From: Mucilaginibacter cryoferens
Lineage (GTDB): Bacteria; Bacteroidota; Bacteroidia; Sphingobacteriales; Sphingobacteriaceae
DNA: 64,000 nt
Assembly (NCBI RefSeq): GCF_014205845.1
Contig: NZ_JACHCR010000002.1
Span: 269,078 to 333,077 of the forward strand
Direction of reading: 5' to 3'
Numbering within the stretch: the first letter of the stretch is position 1; each line of letters begins with the position of its first letter. A program made the translations under genes and the position numbers. Below the pieces are notes generated by a model that was not told where the DNA came from, made no database searches, and saw only the letters and a list, made by a program, of their open reading frames with translations. This document shows, one piece after another, positions 45,384-55,400 of this stretch.

Positions 45384-46268
45384 ATGTCAAATATCAATCT
45401 GGTTATTGAAGAAAGAGCTGCCAGTATAGGCAACTTTATGGTTGGCCGCTTATTGCCATTCAGGGAAAAAAGGATGGTTGGCCCCTTTATTTTTATTGAT
45501 CACATGGGGCCGGTAAAATTAAGTGAACGTCAAAGCTTTGATGTATTGCCACATCCGCATATCGGTCTTTCAACCCTTACCTTTTTGTTTGAAGGCAGCA
45601 TTATGCACCGGGATACTTTGGGTAATGTTGTGGAGGTAAAGCCGGGTGCAGTAAATTGGATGACTGCCGGGAAAGGGATAGTTCATTCGGAGCGGATACC
45701 CGAGTATATGCATCATGAAGATCAAACTATGCATGGCTTACAGATTTGGGTGGCATTGCCCGAAGAGTTGGAACAAATGGTGCCCGAATTTTTCCATATA
45801 GACGGGGCGCAACTACCAACATGGGCAGACGGCGATCTGCAATTTAAATTAGTGGCCGGCGAAGCATTTGGCCGCAAATCTGCCGTGCCCGTATACAGCA
45901 AACTTTTTATGATAGAAATAAAGAGTAGCAGCAGGCAAACCGTAAATATTGGTCATGGGCTTTATGGGGAAGCTGGTTTATATATACTTGAAGGCAATAT
46001 TGAAAGTGAGGGCAATATTTATCATCCTAAACAACTATTGGTAGCCAAAGAAAGCGCCTTATGCAAATTTACTATAGAAGCTAATAGTACGATTTACCTG
46101 TTTGGCGGCGAGCCCTTTGCTGAAGAGCGATTTATAGATTGGAACTTTGTTGCTTCGGACAAAGAACTTATAAATTCAGCTAAACAAAAATGGATAGCGC
46201 AAACATTTGACAAAATAAAAGGTGACGAAACAGAGTTTGTACCTTACCCATCATTCAACAAAAAATAA
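45384..46268 (+). CDS. Pirin-family protein 1
   Basis: Start taken at 45384; the frame is open further up, but that part overlaps the urea transporter. The 294-residue bicupin has the pirin metal ligands His57, His59 ('PHPHIG'), His101 and Glu103 ('IVHSERIP'). Positions match human pirin almost exactly. Bacterial pirins act as quercetinases or as redox-linked regulators, for example of pyruvate dehydrogenase. It lies between the urea transporter and OsmC genes. A specific role cannot be given. Confidence 0.92.
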   Translation: MSNINLVIEERAASIGNFMVGRLLPFREKRMVGPFIFIDHMGPVKLSERQSFDVLPHPHIGLSTLTFLFEGSIMHRDTLGNVVEVKPGAVNWMTAGKGIVHSERIPEYMHHEDQTMHGLQIWVALPEELEQMVPEFFHIDGAQLPTWADGDLQFKLVAGEAFGRKSAVPVYSKLFMIEIKSSSRQTVNIGHGLYGEAGLYILEGNIESEGNIYHPKQLLVAKESALCKFTIEANSTIYLFGGEPFAEERFIDWNFVASDKELINSAKQKWIAQTFDKIKGDETEFVPYPSFNKK

Positions 46269-46272
46269 GATC

Positions 46273-46662
46273 ATGGCAAAAATTAAAGCAAGTATTGGCA
46301 ATGAGCCATACAAGATCGAGATTACATCGCCAACAGGCAACGTAGTTATCGCCGATGAACCGGTTGAAAAAGGCGGAAAAGATAAAGGATTTTCGCCCAA
46401 AGAGTTGCTGGCCTCGGCCCTGGGAGCGTGTACCTGCGCCACCGTGCGTATGTATGCCGACCGTAAAGCCTGGGACCTTGAAAATGTAGAAGCAACGATT
46501 GAGCTTATTGACGAAACAGGACAAACAAAACTTATCCGGAAGCTGCAGTTTACGGGCAATCTTGACGAGGAACAGCGTGCCCGGTTGTTAGCTGTTGCTA
46601 ATGCCTGCCCTATTCATAAAATATTAACTCATCCTATTGTTATTGAAACGCTACTGGTTTAA
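46273..46662 (+). CDS. OsmC-family peroxiredoxin-like protein
   Basis: The 129-residue start at 46273 follows the pirin stop by 4 bases; a longer frame upstream overlaps pirin and is rejected. The OsmC fold is indicated by 'KGFSPKELLASALGACTCAT' and 'ANACPIHKILTHPI', with Cys53/Cys55 and Cys112 as the redox pair region. Such proteins reduce organic peroxides in the cytoplasm. It is co-transcribed with pirin 1, which supports an oxidative-stress theme. Confidence 0.9.
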   Translation: MAKIKASIGNEPYKIEITSPTGNVVIADEPVEKGGKDKGFSPKELLASALGACTCATVRMYADRKAWDLENVEATIELIDETGQTKLIRKLQFTGNLDEEQRARLLAVANACPIHKILTHPIVIETLLV

Positions 46663-46737
46663 GGCATTTTACCGGTGGTAGCCTATGGGTTTTGGTCGAA
46701 AGTTGCTCTTTATCAGTAATATAAAAATATCTTAAGT

Positions 46738-46774
46738 AAAAAGGCAGGGAAACTTATTGTTTACCCGCCTTTTT
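46738..46774. terminator. Shared terminator between convergent OsmC and pirin 2 genes
   Basis: AAAAAGGCaGGGaAAC / GTTTaCCCgCCTTTTT forms a stem of 16 positions with two mismatches around loop TTATT. A-run and T-run lie on opposite sides, so it can end transcription both ways. Confidence 0.8.
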
Positions 46775-46796
46775 ATCTTCTTAATTTCCAAAATAT

Positions 46797-47666
46797 TTAT
46801 TCTAAAACGCCAAATTTACCCATCTGGAAATCTTTGATCGCTTCATGTATTTCTTCCTGGGTATTCATTACAAACGGGCCATAACTCACTATGGGCTCGT
46901 TAATGGGTTCTCCGCTTAATAAAAGCAATACAGCATTATCATTTGCTTTTAGTGCAATGTTATCGCCCGTGTTCCCAAACAAAACAAAGCTATGTTCGGC
47001 CGCTTTTTGGTCATTTACTTCCACGCTCCCGTTAATTACCAGCATAGCGGTATTATGGTTTGCCGGAATAGCAAAGTTAACCTCAGCCCCTTTGTTAAGT
47101 TTAATGTCAAAAAGATTTACCGGCGAATAAGTATTTGCCGGACCTTTGGTTTCATTAAATACCCCGGCAATAACATTTATCAACCCGGAATTGTTGGGGA
47201 GTTTTACTTTTCCCATTTGATTGGCAGTAATAGCCTGATAGTGCGCCGGTGTAGCTTTATCTTTCTTCGGCAGGTTTACCCAAAGCTGCACCATTTCAAA
47301 CGGACCGCCTGTTTTAGAAAACTCCTTTTCATGATATTCTTTATGCAGTATGCCCGCGCCTGCCGTCATCCATTGAACATCGCCTGCATTAATTACGCCA
47401 CTATTGCCGGTGCTGTCATGATGCGCTACACTACCTTTGTAAGCAATGGTTACCGTTTCAAAGCCTTTATGCGGGTGTACATCTACTCCGCGGATATGAT
47501 CGGACGGACCAAAATCAAACTCGGCATTAAAATCGAGCAGCAGAAAAGGACTGATCCGTTGTTGCGAAATACCTCCGCCCGGTATCATATTATATACTCT
47601 AAATCCATCGCCCACCATACCTGGCCTGGCGGGCCGGGGTATTACTTTTTCAATCAACTTTTTCAT
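46797..47666 (-). CDS. Pirin-family protein 2
   Basis: The 289-residue bicupin keeps the metal site: His64, His66 ('VHPHKG'), His108 and Glu110 ('ILHKEYH'). It belongs to a different branch from pirin 1 (start 'RPARPGMVGDGFRVYNMIPG'). It lies 68 bases downstream of the pyruvate-oxidase-like gene on the same strand, so the pair may be one transcript. A link between pirin and pyruvate metabolism is known in Serratia, where pirin binds pyruvate dehydrogenase E1; the same here is speculation. Confidence 0.92.
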   Translation of the reverse strand: MKKLIEKVIPRPARPGMVGDGFRVYNMIPGGGISQQRISPFLLLDFNAEFDFGPSDHIRGVDVHPHKGFETVTIAYKGSVAHHDSTGNSGVINAGDVQWMTAGAGILHKEYHEKEFSKTGGPFEMVQLWVNLPKKDKATPAHYQAITANQMGKVKLPNNSGLINVIAGVFNETKGPANTYSPVNLFDIKLNKGAEVNFAIPANHNTAMLVINGSVEVNDQKAAEHSFVLFGNTGDNIALKANDNAVLLLLSGEPINEPIVSYGPFVMNTQEEIHEAIKDFQMGKFGVLE

Positions 47667-47734
47667 ATCGTTAGCTTTTACTTTTAATAATTGGCAATCT
47701 CTTTTAATAAAATATTAGAAAACCATATAAGCTA

Positions 47735-49471
47735 TCAAATTACATCCAAAAGATGTTTATAGTTGGATCTGATGGTATCCATTACCTCATCCATCCGGCC
47801 GCCCAATATTAATTTACCCAATGCATTGGCATAACCTTTTGCCTGGTCCCATTCTATCTTAGGTGGCATTGCCAATGCATTGGGGTTAGTTAGTATATTC
47901 AAAAGCACCGGCCCGTCTTCTTTTATGGCTTCTTCCATAGCACCTTTAACATCTTCATGATAATGAACGGTTATGCCTTTAAACCCCATCGCCTGCGCAA
48001 CAAGGGCGAAATCGGGGTTAATCATATCTGTTTCATTATCAGGTAATCCATCTACTTCCATTTCTAGTTTTACCATGCCAAGGGCACGGTTATTAAATAC
48101 AATTAGCTTAATAGGTAAGTTGTATTGCTTAATAGTAGCCAGGTCTCCAAGTAGCATAGAGAGACCGCCGTCGCCACACAGGGCAAACACCTGCCTGCCC
48201 GGATAACATAATGCTGCGCCAATGGCCATAGGCATGGCGTTGGCCATTGAGCCGTGATTAAATGACCCGAGGAATTTTCGCTGCCCTGTTGCGTTTATAT
48301 ATCTGGCGCCCCATACGCAACTCATGCCCGTATCCAAGGTAAAGATGGCATCTTTTGCTGCCATCTCATTTATTGTGGATGCAACATATTCGGGTTGTAT
48401 AAGGTCTTTCTCGCCAACATTATTCACATAGGTTTGCAGGTGGTCTTTTACCTTATCATACAGGTTCAGCTGCGTTTTCAAAAAGCTATCGTCTTCCTTT
48501 TTTGTGATCAACGGCAGTAGTGCCTCAACCGTGTCTTTGATATTGCCGCACAATCCCAGCTCCAGTTTTGCCCGCCTGCCCAGTTTTTCGGGTTTTTCAT
48601 CAATTTGTATTATCTTGTTGTTAACCGGCATAAAAGGCGCATAAGGGAAATCTGTTCCCAACAATAACACAACGTCGGCTTCGTGCATGCTATGGTATGC
48701 TGAGGGTAATCCCAACAAGCCGGTCATGCCCACTTCGTACGGGTTATCATATTGCATACCCATTTTGCCCCGAAAAGAATAACCTATTGGTGCTTGCAGC
48801 GCGGCGGCAAGCTGTACTACTTCATCGTGTGCCTCACGCGCTCCATATCCGCAAAATATGGTAACCTTTGGATATTTATTGAGTATATCGGCCAGGCCTT
48901 GCAATTCATGGTTGGCAGGCCGTAAAACGATGTCACATCTGAAATTTTGCCGTGACGCGATACTTTCTTCTGCCGGCATGGAAGAGACATCTCCGGGTAA
49001 GCCAAACACGGCTACGCCTTTATGATGAATGGCATGTTGAATAGCAGTCTGGAACATGCGCGGGGCCTGCGCCGCAGTTGTTGCCACCTGGTTGTAGCAA
49101 CTGCAATCATCAAACAGTTTTATGGTATTGGTACCCTGAAAATAATCTGTACCAAATTCGGGCGTATTAATGGTAGAGGCAATAGCAATAACAGGTACAC
49201 CGGTACGGTGCGCGTCGTAAAGGCCGTTGATGAGATGGATATGCCCCGGGCCGCAGCTTCCTGCGCAGCAGGCAAGCCCTTCCAGTTCTGCTTCGGCGGC
49301 AGCTGCATAGGCACCAACCTCTTCGTGCCTTACATGTATCCATTTTATTTGGCCATTTCGTCTTACCGCATCATTTAGATGATTTAAGCTATCTCCGGTA
49401 ACGGCATAGATTCTTTTTACCCCATTTTCTACCAGCATTTCTACCAGTTGATCTGCTACTTGTTTGCTCAT
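47735..49471 (-). CDS. poxB: ThDP-dependent pyruvate oxidase/dehydrogenase (PoxB-like)
   Basis: The 578-residue enzyme has the three-domain ThDP layout. The PYR domain carries the catalytic-type Glu in 'VRHEEVGAYAAAAEAELEG', a central FAD/nucleotide domain follows, and the PP domain shows 'GDGGLSMLLGDLATI' to 'VFNN' for ThDP-Mg. 'SCGPGHIHLINGLYDAHR' and 'DYFQGTN' fit PoxB, which oxidises pyruvate to acetate and CO2 with FAD, passing electrons to quinone. The C-terminal membrane-binding helix is hard to judge. Acetolactate synthase is the main alternative. Confidence 0.87.
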   Translation of the reverse strand: MSKQVADQLVEMLVENGVKRIYAVTGDSLNHLNDAVRRNGQIKWIHVRHEEVGAYAAAAEAELEGLACCAGSCGPGHIHLINGLYDAHRTGVPVIAIASTINTPEFGTDYFQGTNTIKLFDDCSCYNQVATTAAQAPRMFQTAIQHAIHHKGVAVFGLPGDVSSMPAEESIASRQNFRCDIVLRPANHELQGLADILNKYPKVTIFCGYGAREAHDEVVQLAAALQAPIGYSFRGKMGMQYDNPYEVGMTGLLGLPSAYHSMHEADVVLLLGTDFPYAPFMPVNNKIIQIDEKPEKLGRRAKLELGLCGNIKDTVEALLPLITKKEDDSFLKTQLNLYDKVKDHLQTYVNNVGEKDLIQPEYVASTINEMAAKDAIFTLDTGMSCVWGARYINATGQRKFLGSFNHGSMANAMPMAIGAALCYPGRQVFALCGDGGLSMLLGDLATIKQYNLPIKLIVFNNRALGMVKLEMEVDGLPDNETDMINPDFALVAQAMGFKGITVHYHEDVKGAMEEAIKEDGPVLLNILTNPNALAMPPKIEWDQAKGYANALGKLILGGRMDEVMDTIRSNYKHLLDVI

Positions 49472-49860
49472 GGTTTATAATTTTAGATTATACAATTGGA
49501 TCTGAAATCTGTTTTTTAGTTTTTTATTACCACACACATTGGCTATGATTAGTAACAATTGCAGCCTCTTTAATGATGAGTCTTAGTCCGCAGTGCAATG
49601 CAGGTAAAATTCTATTGGCATGCGATATAAATTGCCTTTTACCTACACGTTTTTTTGCTGGCTGGTATCTGGTTTTCATATATAACGGGCAATAGATCAA
49701 TGTAGTAATGGAAGTTAGTTAAATTTACATTCATAGCTAAATAAAAAAATAGCAGCCTTTGTGCGTTTTTTATGTTTCATCCTGGGCGAAAAATTCTAAT
49801 CCCTTTTTAATACGGTATTGTGTACATTTAAATATTATATCCTTTCAAATACCCGGAATT
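49472..49860. other. Divergent intergenic region, poxB to beta-helix protein
   Basis: This 389-base AT-rich gap must hold the poxB promoter on the - strand and that of the next gene on the + strand. The only structure I see is AGGTAAAA (49602-49609) paired with TTTTACCT (49637-49644), followed by a T-run. A 34-codon open extension of the next gene into this gap looks non-coding. Confidence 0.4.
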
Positions 49861-51267
49861 ATGAAAACAAAAATTAGCTCGCTTACCGATCTGACGGCTG
49901 CATTGGATACTAATATTCCACAAAACTTAGAATTACAAACTTCCATCCTTTGTCCGTATGCCATTGTATTGCCGGTTGGTTTCAGCTTAACAGGTGTAAA
50001 CAAAGAAAGCTGCATCATCAGCTTTAATAATAGCGATGGTATAGGACTAACGGCCAATAACGAAGTTGCAGATCTTACTATTCAAACTAATCCAAATAAC
50101 AGGGCCATTTATATTTTAAGCAATCATGCTGATTTAGGGACGTTATCTTTAAAAAACCTGACCGTTACCGGGCAGGTGCAAATATTAACAAGGGCTGGTA
50201 CCAGCAAAACAAAACTGATAGCTGATAATGTGGATGTTGTGGCCTGCGATGCGCGCAGGTATTCGGAGCAACCGCAAAAATATGGTGTTAATGTTTACCA
50301 GGGAGCTTTTACAGTTTACAATTTTAACAGTGATACTGATAGTGTGATCAACGCTACATTAACAAACATAAGCTTAGGGCGAAAGGGTGCACCTGTGATT
50401 GGTGCCGGGCTGTTTATTTGTGGTTTTGGCGACAATGGTGGCTGGGTAATAGCAGATACGATAACAACAGGCGATATTTATTCGAACGGGATGCTGCCTT
50501 TTGGGCAACCGGATATGATTACCGCCGGCGTTTTTATTGTGAATGGAACCAAAGTGAAAAACTTAATACATTACGGTTCGGTAACTACTTACGGCGTAAA
50601 CGATATGGTATTAGATACCTGGGGGCACGTGGAGAAATGGGTGGCCGAAAAACCAATTACTTCTTATGGGCCAAGTGGCATTGGTTTTGTAAACTTTGGT
50701 ACGGTTGATGAGTTTGAAGCCAAAGATAAAATTGAAACTTTTGGTTCGGGTGCAAGAGGTTTTAATCAGTATGATGGTACGGTGAAGAAGGCCGTTTTCA
50801 ATTCTATAATTACGCACGGAAACGGTTCTATCGGTATGCAGTTTAGTAAAGCTGTTGGTAGTATAGAAGTAAAAAATGGAGTTGTAACTAATGGGTCGGT
50901 AGGGCAGTCGTTGGTTAAAGGTGTAATTATGACCCTTCCTGCAGATGCGATCAGCGTTAAGCCGGGCGGAGAGATTAGCGTATTAACAATTTCGGGAAGT
51001 ATCACAACTTATGGCGACAATGTATATGCTTACCATGTAGAAGGAGGTGTAGTGCACGAATTAAACGTGAATGGGGATATAATTGCCAATGGTGCTAACT
51101 CAATTGCTATAGCAGTTACCAACAACGGGGAAACTCCACTAATAAATATTTCAGCAATTTCTAAACAAGGAGTAGCTGTGCAAATAGCCAATGGGAAGGT
51201 AACAGACCGTACAGGACTTACTGCCAAAGGCGCCAAAGGAGATGTTGTAGAAGTAATTGAGAAATAA
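49861..51267 (+). CDS. Hypothetical beta-helix-like protein, no export signal
   Basis: The 468-residue protein starts at 49861 ('MKTKISSLTDLTAALD'). It has no signal peptide or membrane segment. From about residue 60 on it is built of short degenerate repeats of hydrophobic-alternating strands ending in turns such as 'TTYG', 'TSYG', 'ETFGSG', 'ITHGNGSIG' and 'ITTYGD'. This suggests a right-handed parallel beta-helix. Similar folds occur in pectinases and phage tailspikes, but no catalytic motif of either is visible. I do not recognise the family and it stands alone. Possible roles include polysaccharide binding or a secreted structural protein using another route. Confidence 0.75.
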   Translation: MKTKISSLTDLTAALDTNIPQNLELQTSILCPYAIVLPVGFSLTGVNKESCIISFNNSDGIGLTANNEVADLTIQTNPNNRAIYILSNHADLGTLSLKNLTVTGQVQILTRAGTSKTKLIADNVDVVACDARRYSEQPQKYGVNVYQGAFTVYNFNSDTDSVINATLTNISLGRKGAPVIGAGLFICGFGDNGGWVIADTITTGDIYSNGMLPFGQPDMITAGVFIVNGTKVKNLIHYGSVTTYGVNDMVLDTWGHVEKWVAEKPITSYGPSGIGFVNFGTVDEFEAKDKIETFGSGARGFNQYDGTVKKAVFNSIITHGNGSIGMQFSKAVGSIEVKNGVVTNGSVGQSLVKGVIMTLPADAISVKPGGEISVLTISGSITTYGDNVYAYHVEGGVVHELNVNGDIIANGANSIAIAVTNNGETPLINISAISKQGVAVQIANGKVTDRTGLTAKGAKGDVVEVIEK

Positions 51268-51343
51268 ATAAATGTGGCTTTCTGGGGAGGATAATATAAT
51301 GCCAGAAGCAAAAGTAAAAATGATTAAGAGGGTTGAATGGCAA

Positions 51344-51393
51344 TTCGTAGCGTCTTTTTTATTTTTAGTTCGATTTTAAAAGGGCGCTACGAA
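51344..51393. other. Hairpin with 9-bp arms in gene-free region
   Basis: TTCGTAGCG (51344-51352) and CGCTACGAA (51385-51393) are perfect arms, with CTTTT/AAAAG pairing possible inside. It lies about 75 bases after the beta-helix gene and may be its terminator or a small mobile-element remnant. Confidence 0.4.
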
Positions 51394-51420
51394 CGACGCA
51401 GTAGAGTTTTAAAGTGCATT

Positions 51421-51469
51421 ATAAAAGAAAAATCCCCCTAATCGATGATTGAGGAGATTTTTCTTTTAT
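51421..51469. terminator. Bidirectional terminator-like hairpin
   Basis: Perfect 14-bp arms ATAAAAGAAAAATC and GATTTTTCTTTTAT surround an inner CCCC/GAGG stem region. A/T runs on both sides suit termination in either direction. Confidence 0.6.
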
Positions 51470-51912
51470 GTTAATGTAATCAGCGGAGAGCTAGGGATTC
51501 GTTTTAACCCTGATTTTCTGCACTTATTTGATATCTTGAATGGTTTTCAATTGCGTACTCACCGAATTACTCACTACTTTTTATTTATGCTGATGTAGTA
51601 GCTGCAAATGCTATATTTAAATATACAAAAAAAAGGGGAAATAATTCTTTTTTATTCATGAAAACGTCTATTCGAATTGAAAGGATTTACTTTAAGACCC
51701 TCTAGCCATAGGCAATCAATAATAGATTGGCTTCCGTCGTTAAATCAGTTAATTGTCTTTTGTAGATTGGATATTTCGGCCCCATTGATCACCGCATTCC
51801 GGAAACAAATTCAGGGCGTTCCGTTACACTTTGACCATGCTAACTTACTGTTTTAAAAGTCTGAAATTATTATTCGACAACACAACTCATTGATCTAATG
51901 CGCACGGGATAG

Positions 51913-52038
51913 CATGGTCAAGCATATCGTAATATCCACCATGGGTTCCGACGCTTTATGCTCCGCGGTAATGAAAAAGTTGCAGTTGAATGGGGTTTGC
52001 TTTCAATCGCACAAAATCTAAGAAAAAAAGCAGCTTGA
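51913..52038 (+). pseudogene. Decayed transposase C-terminus (IS1182-like)
   Basis: After an in-frame TAG the frame reads 42 codons to TGA at 52036-52038. It includes 'HHGFRRFMLRGNEKVAVEW' and 'GLLSIAQNLRKKAA', which looks like the C-terminal end of IS1182/IS5-type DDE transposases ('RGxxKVxxExGLLxIAHNLRK'). No start codon or catalytic core remains. A hairpin AAAAAGCaGC / GCgGCTTTTT right at its end (52025-52050) suits the original gene's terminator. The family call is from memory. Confidence 0.55.
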
Positions 52039-52132
52039 AAGCGGCTTTTTGACCCGTTTCTCTTCTGAAATTACTCCTTGCTGAAAAATCCAACGAAAAC
52101 ATACAAACATGGAGCCAATAGGCTGCAAACAT

Positions 52133-52170
52133 AGAGGCCGCATCATTTGAATTATGATACGGCCTCTTTA
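52133..52170 (+). terminator. Terminator-like hairpin upstream of HTCS
   Basis: AGAGGCCG-c-ATCAT and ATGAT-a-CGGCCTCT pair over 13 positions with one mismatch, then TTTACTTTT. No intact gene precedes it on this strand, so it may shield the HTCS gene from upstream transcription. Confidence 0.65.
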
Positions 52171-52429
52171 CTTTTATTTACTGATTTGCCATGTGCTATC
52201 AATATTTAATAGCGGACAACAAAAACTCAGGCCGAAATTTTCATAAATAATTGCAAATCTCTTTAATTACCTATTATTTTAGCACGAATTATAAATTACT
52301 TCCGACTTTTACCGTTCAATCCTGCAAATTAGGTAAGCAAACCTTAACAAGGTAATAACCTCAATTTGTTTGATAACTAATGTATGCACTTATTGGATAT
52401 GTATGTAATATGTGGCTGATTTAGATGTG

Positions 52430-55400
52430 ATGAAGAAACTTTATTTGCTGTTATTATTACTGTTGTTTATTTCCTTTTGTTACGGGCAGGCCCCCGTGAA
52501 AAATAAAGTGATTAAGTATTCGTTAAAAGATGGCCTTTCGTTTGGTATAGTGAACAGCATTACCCAGGACGAAAATGGTTTTATGTGGTTTGCAACCAGC
52601 GATGGTTTAAACCGTTTTGATGGATCGGCTTTTAAGGTATTTAAAGCCGTACAGGCCGACTCAACCGGCCTGTCGGGTAATTTTGTTCAAAAAATATTGG
52701 GCGATCATTCGGGTAATATCTGGGTATCATCAAGAACCGGGTTGAGTAAATTAGATACCCGCACCGAAAAATTTACCCATTACCGACTTGGTAATAATCA
52801 CCTTATAAAAAACGATGTAGACAATATTGTAAAAAGTAAAAACGGTAATTTTTGGATAGCATCGTACGGCTTGGGCTTTTCATATTTTAACACTAAAAAC
52901 GCCGGTTTTATCAGCTACAACCAGAAAAATTTGCCGCAATTATCAAGTGATAAAATAGTTTCGCTTTTTGAAGATTCACAAGGGTTATTGTGGATTGGTA
53001 CCCCCGATGCCGGCATCAATATTTTTCATCAAATAAACGGGCGGATAACCGACAAAGCCAACACCTTATTAAAGCTCGATGATACAACCATAGGACGGGT
53101 TAATGAGATCTTTGAAGATCATCTTCACAACATTTGGATAGCAACGGGCAATGGCTTGCTTTACTATGATAGGCAGCTTAACCGTTTCTCCCGCTTTAAA
53201 ACGCAACAAACAGAAATAAAAAGCAATAACTACCTAGCTCTGAATGAGGATAGTGGGCATAACCTGCTCATTGGCTTGCAGGATGGTGGTTTATACAAGC
53301 TTAACCTAAAAGCATTTAACCCCGACCCGCGCAGTTTTACCCTGATCCCCGTAGTGGGCGATAATGGTTATAACATGACCCAGCGATCTGTTCAAACCAT
53401 TTACCTGGATAGGCACCAAAATATTTGGATAGGTACTTACGGCGAAGGAGTATACATGATTAGTAGTATCAGAGAAAAATTTACCCTGATCCAGAAAACC
53501 CATGAAGATGCTTCAGGCAAAAGCATGATGAGGTTTTACGGCATGTGCCAAGATAAAACAGGCGCGTTATGGTTTGGCACCGATGGTGACGGCCTTTTTA
53601 AAACCGCGCCCGACGGAACTATCCTTAAACATTACTACACCGATGGTCGGCCTGGCAGTTTAACAAATAACGCTATACTATCTGGCTATTGCGATAGCGA
53701 TAATAACCTGTGGTTTGGAACCTATGCCAAAGGATTGTTCAGATACGATAGCCGCTTGGATTTGTTTATTAGTTACAGCCATAAACCTGGCGACAATAAA
53801 AGCCTGGGAGGAAACGATGTAAGGGTAATTTACCAGGACAAACGTAAAAAATTATGGATAGGTACTAATGGCGGCGGCCTTAGCCTTTTTGATCCGGTAA
53901 GCCAAACCTTCACCAACTATAATCCCGCAACCAGCGCAATCAATTCTGATGATGTAAGGGCTATAACAGAAGATAAAAACGGGAATCTTTTTATAGGAAC
54001 TTATGGCGGTGGATTGAATTATTTCAACGTAGAAGACAAACAGTTTACGCGATTTTTTGACGCTGCCCAGCAAAAACGGTTTATGCCCGGGCAGGTGGTT
54101 TTTGCTGTTTATTTAGATGACCGTAATAAGCTTTGGTTAGGTACCGAGGGGGATGGCTTAATTGTTTATGACCGCGATAAACAAACCTTCCAGTATTTTA
54201 ACGAAAGGAACAAGCTGGCAAATAATACCATTTATACCATTCAAAGCGCCGATAATAAGTCGGTTTGGATGAGCACCAATAAAGGTTTGTCAAACATCGA
54301 TTTGGATAAAAACACGGTATCCAATTTCGATCAGTCGGATGGGTTGCAGGCCGGGCAGTTTAACGTAGGCTCGGTTATTTACGATAAGCAAAATCACGCC
54401 ATGTATTTTGGTGGTACCGAAGGGCTTAACGTTTTTAATCCCGATGGGGTAAATAAAAGCTACTTTAAGCCCAAGGTTATTATAACAGGTTTACAGATAT
54501 TTGGCAACCAGGCTGATGAGGGTGATGATAAGCTTAATGTACCTGTATTATCGCAGGCCTTAAACCAAACCAAGCAGTTGATACTACAGCCAGATCAGGC
54601 TGTATTTTCTATCCAATATACGTCTTTAAACTACGCTTATCCGCAAAAAGGCGAATTTGCCTATAAACTGGATGGGCTGGATAAAACCTGGAACTTTGTA
54701 GGTACCCAGCGCTCGGCCACGTACAGGTACCTTGCCCCCGGCGATTATACCTTTAGGGTTAAATGCTCAAACCAGGATGGTGTTTGGTTTAATGACTATG
54801 CCACGCTGCAAATTAAAATACTGCCGCCATGGTACAAAACCTGGTGGGCCTACTTTTGCTACATAGCCGCTGGTGCGCTGCTTGTTTATTATTACCTGCA
54901 GTACAGGACAAACCAGGCGCAGTTAAAGTACGAGATTAAATTAACCCAGCTTTCGGCCGAAAAAGATAAAGAACTGAACGAGCGGAAACTATCGTTTTTT
55001 ACCAATGTTTCGCATGAGTTTCGCACCCCGTTAACATTAATTATCAACCCTATTAAAGAGTTGTTATATCACGAGCGGGAGGTTGATACCAGCAGCCTTC
55101 ATATTGTGTACCGCAATGCCAAACGCCTGTTAAGCTTGGTTGATCAGTTATTGTTGTTTCGCAAGGCCGATTCGGACGCGGGTGTGTTAACCATTTTCAG
55201 GCTCAATTTGGTGGAGCTTTGTAAAGAGGTTTTCCTGTGTTTTACTTACCAGGCCAAAGCCAAAGGCCTTGATTTTGAATTTATTTGTGCCGATCAGCAC
55301 ATTGAAGTATTTGCGGATAGGGAAAAAATAGAGATCGTGCTTTTTAATTTGCTGTCAAACGCTATTAAATTTACGCCGGTTGGCGGGAAGATAACCGTAG

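Larger units (their letters stand above)
51470..52429. other. Long gene-free stretch with IS debris and hairpins
   Basis: No credible intact gene lies between the hairpin at 51.42 kb and the HTCS start. It contains a transposase remnant (51913-52038), an 11-bp inverted repeat TTGACCATGCT (51831-51841) / AGCATGGTCAA (51911-51921), and two terminator-like hairpins (52025-52050, 52133-52170). The last 250 bases presumably include the HTCS promoter. Confidence 0.6.

Noticed and set aside
46222..46272. GTG start for OsmC inside the pirin gene
   Set aside because: The extra 17 residues are pirin DNA read in another frame; 46273 matches normal OsmC length.
46992..47687. 231-codon + strand frame opposite pirin 2
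   Set aside because: It runs fully antisense to a pirin with intact metal ligands and has no recognisable motif.
51662..51793. Short - strand frame starting MGPKYPIYK near the IS debris
   Set aside because: It is only about 27 codons to a stop, with no recognised family or promoter; treated as part of the degraded region.
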